From: Terebella lapidaria
Lineage: Eukaryota > Annelida > Polychaeta > Terebellida > Terebellidae
Direction of reading: 5' to 3'
Length of the DNA stretch: 64,000 nt
Assembly: GCA_949152475.1 (NCBI GenBank)
Contig: OX424562.1
Coordinates: forward strand, 21,700,209 to 21,764,208
The translations under genes were made by a program, and so were the position numbers. The notes under the pieces are model-generated. The model was given only the letters and a program-made list of their open reading frames with translations, searched no databases and was not told where the DNA came from. Positions within the stretch are counted from its first letter, which is position 1. Each line of letters opens with the position of its first letter. This document shows positions 57,011 through 64,000 of the stretch, piece after piece.

Positions 57011-59210
57011 CGTGCTTCATCAACCTGCCACAACCAGTGACAACTATGGACGGGTCGTCAGTCTGCGCCTGGACACTTGACATCAATTTATTCAATGGAT
57101 AGCGAGGAAAATTCGCATGACCTCAGCCATCAGAAACAAGATTTGTATGCTTGATGTAGACATATCTCGTACATATCCGCAGACAGATATACAACAATTA
57201 ATTATGAACGCTCTGAAGAGACATGATATGTTTGAATTTGCTGTTACCGCTGATTTCATGTATGGATTTGTGTAGAAAGAAAAATGTATATACACATATA
57301 GGTGCAAATTGTATCATTCTATGCAGCATTGTATTCATTAGCGGAGGCCACTGCATGAATCAATGTGTCAAGCGCAAAATAAAAACTACTTCGATAACTG
57401 ATATCATCCTGTTGATTCATGTATAACTATTACATATCTGCATAACATACAGTATGTGGATTAGTTTGCAACTGCGTTGTCTATTGAAAACCACCTGAGA
57501 AATTTTGGCGAACTCTGCAGCATACTTGGTATATGGAATTGAATTTCCATATATTCAGACAAACTGATGTCTCTCGTCATAAAACCAGACAAGTGCTCAA
57601 ATGATACACTGGTAACAAATTCGGTAGCCATGGAGGTGAGCATATATTTTCGTTCATGGACATATTTTAGAATGTTTGTTAGTGATCATATCTCGTTTAT
57701 TGACCCCACCTCATTAGTGAGGCTGCTCATTTACTCTCGTCTGACAGTAGTCACAATTTTAGCCCTACACTTTACTCAATGTGTTTGTTCATAATTATTC
57801 AATATGAATGTTGATATAAGTCTGACATAATATTAGCTTACTTTATTGTAATATACCATCTGGAAGGCTATGTTTGTTTATCCAGTCTGAAAGTCTGGTC
57901 TTCCTAGAACATATCTACATATAAAAAATGTGCATTGTGACTGAGATTCGGTGTTAAGGATAAATTGGGGATATCAGTGAGAAGGGGTATGGGAGTGTCA
58001 ACTGATTCAAGCATAACCCGAACAATATCCGAGATTTCCTAATATTTTTCAATTGGTTGTTTATGAATTAGTGGAAATCTTGTTAACAATACATTTTTTG
58101 TCAATATGTATAAAAATTTTAGGTAGTAGTAGGAGTATTGTCAAAAACTATGGAATATTTACTTTAAACTGAATTAGTTGCCATCGTCTTTTAGCAATAT
58201 TTACGAACGAATTCTGACCACATTTCCAATATGTTGAATAGAAAATTTTCAGATGCTTTTTGTTCCCATCATTAAATATTCCCGTTTTTTTATGACAAAA
58301 GTAATCTCAATCTGAAACAAATTTTTAAAGTCACGAAAACGCTCACCCACAGACAAGCAAATCCCTTCTGTGTTTGTATTCAATAACCCTATATGTCACA
58401 TCTGTATCATCCATTGACATATCATTGTGGAGCGTGAGACAATCACCACATGACACATTCTGTAGATTTGACCATGATTTACCAACCGGGGTTCAAAACT
58501 GGACATAATATATGCATGAAATATAATAAGTAACTAGATCTATTTATCTAAAACAAATGTGTGAAAACTTACTCAGTGTATTCACTTCATCATTTCTACC
58601 AAGTTAATGGCAAAATACTACTTTGTAGGCCTAGTACGTGTTTGAGGTCACCCAAGTATATATACTTATATGGGGACATTAACCATACAACCAGTTTTGC
58701 CACTTGTTCCGAGTCTCTTCGGAAGAATCCTAGACGTGTAAGTCAAAGGAAAGTACCAATCCAGGCTCATGGGGGATCTCGGATCACTGTACAGGGTAGG
58801 GATATCAATTCAATAAAACGGGACTAAAATTCAATAAATTGCTGCTGCGGATATGTGTGTTGTTGGTGTCTTGAACAACCACTACTTTGTATTAAATGGC
58901 GAGTGTGAAACCTAAATTATGTAATCAAATTGCGGTGTTATACTGTGTTATACTGCGGTGTTATAAATCGAATGAAAGTGACTGTTCTGTACTCCTTCAA
59001 GTTCATGTATTCCAAATACTTGGAAGTACTCCATGGTTCTTCGTTGATTATTGCTTCATTACAAGTTCGTTTGATTTACTGTTTTGTGGATACGACGCAA
59101 TATAATTCTTGGGGTTTCTTGATTATATTCAATAGATTTCATAGGAAGTGGTGATTATGGTTCCCTGAGCATAAATCAATTTGTTTTTCGGTTATGGAAA
59201 ATAGTCTCAC
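57011..59210 (-). repeat. Unit F: module M2 (minus orientation)
   Basis: Parallel to unit E and unit G: GGACGGGTCGTCAGTCTG at 57,050, GGGGATATCAGTGAGAAGG near 57,967, ATTCAATAAAACGGGACTA near 58,811, GTGATTATGGTTCCCTG near 59,150. Confidence 0.65.
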
Positions 59211-60600
59211 ATGCCAGCGGGTTATAGGGTTTGTGTACACAAACTATTACTACGTAATATACATGATATAGGAAAATAGCAATGATATTGGACAGATAGT
59301 AGCCACCAATATGTCATTTTCCTGGAGTTATTTCTAGGTAAGCGACGTTGTTTTCATACCCTAGGGGACACACTAGTTCCTACTTGGTACAAAAACAATC
59401 ATGACTTAAAGTCATTGTAGCAAGGTACCATTATATGGGTTTATTCCTGTTCGGATAAAGGCATTGTGGACATTTGGTGATAAAAAAGATGTTCGCATTA
59501 ATTGGTAATTAATAACAGCGACATATAATCGAGTATATTGAGCCGGTATTGCAATCGCCTTCTCATGCCGATGAAAAAAATAGCTTCGGCAGTTTCCGTA
59601 ATCGTGACATCAGTTGAGGCAAAACGTGCTTTGATGGCTGGCCAAAAACGTAAAACACGTAATTTGGGCGGTCAGCTCAAAGATAGAAAACCACTCCAAA
59701 ATGCATGAGATTCAAAAGAAAACACGTGAAAACCAACAGATACTGGACATCTTGCAGTTCAACAAACCTCCCTTCTGGGAGAATGAATAGTACTGATTCT
59801 AAATATCAAGACAAGAAATGCCGTATCCCAACCATCTCACCCGTTCACTTGAATTGTACACAACGAAACATACACAACGAGAATGAATATGCGACATGCA
59901 GTTTACCTTGTTGGCTACATGTACTTTCAGTACTGCCTCAAATGACGTCACAAACCACGTGACCCATACTAAAATCGTGATCAAAATCTTCGGCAATTTA
60001 CGGAAGGAATGCCTATTTGATTCAATATATCGAAACCCATTGATTGTATTTGTAAAATTCGTTCGAATTTACAGATAACTATTCATAATGGACTAAACGA
60101 AAAGCACTTTCATCGGCATGCTACTAGGTCTTTAAGGGAAGTAGCCCTCAAAGCTGATCACTTATCATGCTTATGATCGTCCAGATCAATATGTACCAGT
60201 GTGGAGGATGATACTGTGAGCATGATTGAAATCATCATATCATATGTTATAATAGTTAATTTCATATAACGAACAAAGTGTCTAGCTTAAATATATGTTG
60301 AGCTTTTCATTAGATTGTGAAATACATTGTGTTTTGTGCTCGCGGACATAGCGAAGTTTTTACCGGATATATAAGATATATATAAATAGGATATATATAT
60401 CCATGAATTCACAAAAAATCCTACTTTGAGGTTTCAAGAGCATTTCGGGTTTTTTTTTCAAAGCACGAGAATATGTTCGATGCAAGCTGCAAGTAAATCC
60501 AAGGAAACAAAAGTTATACGCATCCAGGTTAGAGTAAAGAAACACAAAGAACGAAGTAAACGTGAGTACTTCAACAATCATTTTACGTCAATAATAATTC
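59211..60600. other. Non-coding, no confident feature
   Basis: A weak inverted pair (CATGCCGATGAAA at 59,563 and TTTCATCGGCATG at 60,108; GTGACATCAGTTGAGGCA near 59,605 against the complement near 59,930-59,951) hints at an old TIR element of about 0.56 kb. No ORF is convincing. Confidence 0.35.
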
Positions 60601-62160
60601 TAAATAATTCGAGCATTCACCAATGCAAAACTAATACAATATATCTATAAAATCAGCAATATTTACAGCACCAATTTGTCATCTGAGCATGAATGAGAAT
60701 CAGCAGATTACATACAACAGGATCAGAAGCTGATAGCACCAGTTGTTTAAGCAAATGCGAGAAACACCTAACACATACTTTGTCTTATACAGCATTGTCT
60801 TGATGCTGATTATTGCATCTACGGTATGGCTGGCATTACCAACAAAAAATTGTTTGATAGAATTTACATTTCGTTATCATGTGAATGTATGCTAATGTCA
60901 AGTTCAAAATTAATATACACAAGTGGATCTGATGAGTAACCGATTAATTCACAGTAATCTCTTCAAGTAGAGAGCAAACACTACAACTACAACCATTATC
61001 AAAACAATTATAAATATCATGAAGGTGATCCGCCATTGTATGCGTCAGTCAACTCCAGATAACCTCTTATCCCGTGATCCTCTGCGAGAGAAGGTCCTCT
61101 CTACATGGTCACCTGATATTCGTTTTGTCAAAATGCTATCCATATGGTCGGAAGTAGTGGACGCTTTGTTGTCGAATTTACCGGCTACCCCCAGTAAACA
61201 TCCCATTGGCAAGGACTGTTTTCCATGCTGTGGTACTAGAGGTTTCTTCATGCCAGTTATTTCGGCCAGTGGAGATATAGCCGACTGATGCAAACTCCTC
61301 ATATGTTGCATCTGTTCCTGGTTGAGAGCAGCTTGCGTGCTAGAGCGTCTTCGTTGTTCGTGGCTCGTTCGCAACATTGGACGCATTTTGATTATGTTTC
61401 TTTTGTTCAATTAGGCGTATTGCTAATGTAACGGAACAGTGCATTCACAAAGGCTGAAAACTTTCTTCCACTACGAGTAGTGACGAGAATACATATCTCT
61501 GTCGATGCAGTGTGTTTGCAATAACTAACATATCCATCGTTGTATCCAAATTAAATTTGAGAATGGTGGCAACACCAGAAGTTTGCACACAATCAGGCAC
61601 CCGGCGTCCTTCAGATTGCAATCAGCAGGACATCATATTGCCATCCTAAGGGCAGAGACGTTGACATAATCGCATCTCGTCTAGCCAGTGCCGCACATCA
61701 GCATCCACCACCTCCACTAACTAGTCACCGACTGTATGTCGCTCGTGACGCTTCACGGCTTCATGATTGATCTCTTTCACAACATCATTATGGAAACTGT
61801 GGTGAGTGGGTTGTGCTTCCTGATAACAGTCTTTAGAACCCCACGAGGTAGAACCCAGTGCTGCATCGTTCTTGCTAACAAACGAGCATCACGGACATGT
61901 TCATGGTTGTTGCCGGCAGGCCTGCCTGTCCCCTCGAGCACCATTCCCTCGCAGTTGTCACGTAGCTACTTGGTCAACACAGGGAACAAAGCAGTGAAGA
62001 GATTACGATTATATCTCGTGTGCGAGATCCCTTTTCAGTTCCGTTCATATGCCAAAGGCGTATTGCACATGACATGGCGAAATCTGCATCCCCGGCATTT
62101 TATATCCATTCAACAATAATAGTGTGTGTAGCAGGCGCTGGTTTGTGGTTTATTTTACAG
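60600..62160 (-). repeat. Unit H: module M1 with start of M2 (minus orientation)
   Basis: Reverse-complement match to 29,670-30,950; 60,660-60,720 matches the first part of M2 (complement of GCTGATTCTCATTCATGCTC). The region around 61,900 is continuous where N1 is inserted in unit B. Confidence 0.7.
60949..61386 (-). pseudogene. Tail-anchored protein gene, family copy 3, with one in-frame stop
   Basis: On the minus strand the ATG at 61,386 (A at -3) opens MRPMLRTSHEQRRRSSTQAA. It aligns along its full 146 codons with copies 1 and 2, including ITGMKKP, SRRGSRDKRLSGVD, the membrane segment MIFIIVLIMVVVVVFALYL and the end KRLL. A TGA replaces the Arg codon right after SGVD, ahead of RIQWR, so the protein would lose its membrane anchor. 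Everything downstream of the stop is still in frame and conserved, so the loss is recent, or an allele or sequencing difference, or the truncated soluble form is used. Copies 1 and 2 have AGA here. Confidence 0.7.
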
Positions 62161-63640
62161 TGAGGTAATGGCATTCTCGTTCTTCATCAGTCTGACACAG
62201 CCAGTAACAAGTTCTATATGGACGGGTCGTCAGTCTGGGTCTCGACACTTGACATCAATTCATTCGATGGATATCGAGGGAAATTCGCATGGCCTCACGT
62301 GTCAGAAACAAGTTTTTTATGCTTGATGTAGACATATCTACATATATAAAACAATTAATCATGAACGCTCTAGAGAGACATGATATGTTTAAATTTGCTG
62401 TTACCGCTGATTTCATGTATGGATTTGTGTAGAGAAAAACAATTATATACACATATAGGTGCAAAGTGCATCATTCTATTCAGCATTGTATTCATCAGTG
62501 GAGGCCACTGCCTGAACCAATGCAGTGGAGGCCACTGCCTGTTCCAAGCATGAATTGAGCGTGGAGTAAATAAAAACTACTTTGGTGAATGATATCACCC
62601 TGTTAATTCATGCATGAAGAATCGGAAGTTTGACTTCCGACGTAGATAACAATTACATGTCTACATAACATACCTATGTGGATTAGTTTGCATCTGCGTT
62701 GTCTATTCAAAACCGCCTAAGAGTTTTTGGCAATAATCTGCAGCATTCTTACTATATGGAATTGAATATCCATATCGTTCAGACAAACTGATATCTTTCG
62801 TCCTAAGACCAGACAAGTGACCAACTGATATACTGGTTACAAGATCGGTAGCCATGGAGCTGAGCATTTATTTTCGTTCATATACATATTTTAGAATTTC
62901 TGTTGGTGCTCATTGCTGGTTCATTGACCTCTTCTCATTAGTGAGGCTGCTCATTTACTCTCGTCTGACAGGGTAGTCACATTTTAGGCGAAAACTTTAC
63001 TCAATGTTTTTGCTCATAATTATTTGATAAGAATTTTGACAGAAGTGATTAGTTTACTTTTTTGTAATATAAAATCTGAAAGACTATGTTTGTTTATCCA
63101 GTCTGAAAGTCTGGTCGTCTTACGATATAGCTACATATAAAAAGAAATGCATTGTGACTGGGATTTTGTCTAGAAGATCACATAAATCGGGGATATCAGT
63201 GATAAGAGGTACGGGAGCATCCACTGATTCTCGCATAACGATTCTCAAACGGAGTCACGAAAACGCTCACCCACAGACAAGCAAATCCCTTCTGTGTTTG
63301 TATCCAATAACCCCCTATGTCACATCTGTTGACATATCATCATGGAGCGTGAGAAAATTACCACAAAACACATTCCGTAGCTGTGACCAAGATTTATCAA
63401 CCAGGTTTTAAAACTGGGCATAATTCATTTATATGCACGAAATGTAACAAGTGACTATTTTCCGAGAAAAAAATTGCACGACAACTTACTCAGTAATATC
63501 CACTTCATCATTTCTACCAAGTTAATGGCAATCTAATACTATTCCTGTCAAAACACTGTGATTATTGTCAGACGTCAATACCACATTGACGTTTTCTTGT
63601 ATATATCAATGTCGATTATGTGGACCTAGTAGACTTTTTT
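62161..63640 (-). repeat. Unit G: module M2 (minus orientation)
   Basis: Parallel to unit F over most of its length (GACGGGTCGTCAGTCTGG at 62,221, GGGGATATCAGTGATAAG at 63,188). It lies directly upstream of the M1 module of unit H, giving the M2-M1 order expected for a tandem array. Confidence 0.65.
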
Positions 63641-63901
63641 CGTGTCGGGGTTATTTCGAGGGTGTTTCGGGGTGAAGTACCGCAATAATCCCCTCTTCTC
63701 GTCACCCAGGGGTTTATTCAGTGATGCGTGCAGCTTAAAGCAAACTAATCCCACAAGAGCGATTTCCAGTCGACACTCCACAGAGATTGAGGCCAAACAA
63801 AATTATAAACCAGTTTATAGTGTCTAACTAATTTACCACTATTACTGTTCATTGTATTACAATCTCCGTGTGTGACTTATGCAAGGATTTTTGTTTCATC
63901 G

Positions 63902-63990
63902 GGTCTCAGTAGCTCAATGGTCCAGTGTTCACCTCACACATGTTTTTGGCAAGAACGTGTAGTGTGTCACCGTCGAGATTTGAGTCGTTT
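63902..63990 (+). other. tRNA-like sequence, probably a SINE head cut by the window end
   Basis: TAGCTCAATGGT (63,909-63,920) is a good A-box, and GTCGAGATTTGAGTC (63,972-63,986) is a weak B-box about 60 bases later. Arms do not fold into a clean tRNA by eye, so a tRNA-derived SINE is more likely than a tRNA gene. Confidence 0.35.
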
Positions 63991-64000
63991 GTTATAATTC

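Noticed and set aside
59560-60120. TIR element based on CATGCCGATGAAA and its inverse
   Set aside because: Only 13 bp are exact, the second matching block is not in a symmetric position, and I see no clear target duplication.

Overview
The window is from the nuclear genome of an animal, most likely a marine invertebrate deuterostome (echinoderm or hemichordate type). The grounds are AT-rich DNA with few genes, a splice acceptor and poly(A) signal at the left edge, SINE/LINE/LTR/MITE content, and strong over-use of the palindrome TAGGCCTA, which I associate with echinoderm DNA. The species call is an inference and is not firm.

Layout. (1) 1-1,290: last exon and 3' UTR of one host gene. (2) 2.0-32.8 kb: plus-strand copies of a duplicated host unit. 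Each full unit has a 5' flank and a short intronless gene for a tail-anchored membrane protein (module M1), then about 2-3 kb of non-coding DNA (module M2). This array is broken up by a MITE (4.3-5.0 kb), a nest of four DNA transposons/SINE (5.7-8.4 kb), a young Ty3/gypsy-type LTR element on the minus strand (12.7-20.8 kb), a dead LINE (25.9-28.0 kb) and a second MITE (28.3-29.6 kb). (3) 32,780-53,547: a 20.8-kb block with 28-bp perfect inverted ends and a 5-bp target duplication, inserted in an M2 copy. It holds no convincing gene and is made of satellites and nested small transposons. (4) 54.2-63.6 kb: more M1/M2 units, now on the minus strand, so the two halves of the array face each other.

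Host coding content is small: the left-edge exon, two open copies of the tail-anchored gene (8,855-9,280 and 30,473-30,910) and one copy with an in-frame stop (60,949-61,386, minus). The protein ends in a conserved hydrophobic segment followed by K-[RK]-L-L. I do not recognise its family.

The most unusual signals are these. The LTR element repeats the motif TTCGCGGAAG/CTTCCGCGAA in its LTRs, through gag in all three reading frames, and in a second cluster before an internal TATA box in front of a C2H2 zinc-finger ORF, so that an LTR-like promoter is reproduced inside the element. The 20.8-kb TIR block is a repeat mosaic with a clear target duplication and related empty sites in neighbouring paralogous copies. 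Two separate MITEs have CAC-T/G-GTGG ends and 5-bp duplications, reminiscent of Transib/RAG-type ends.
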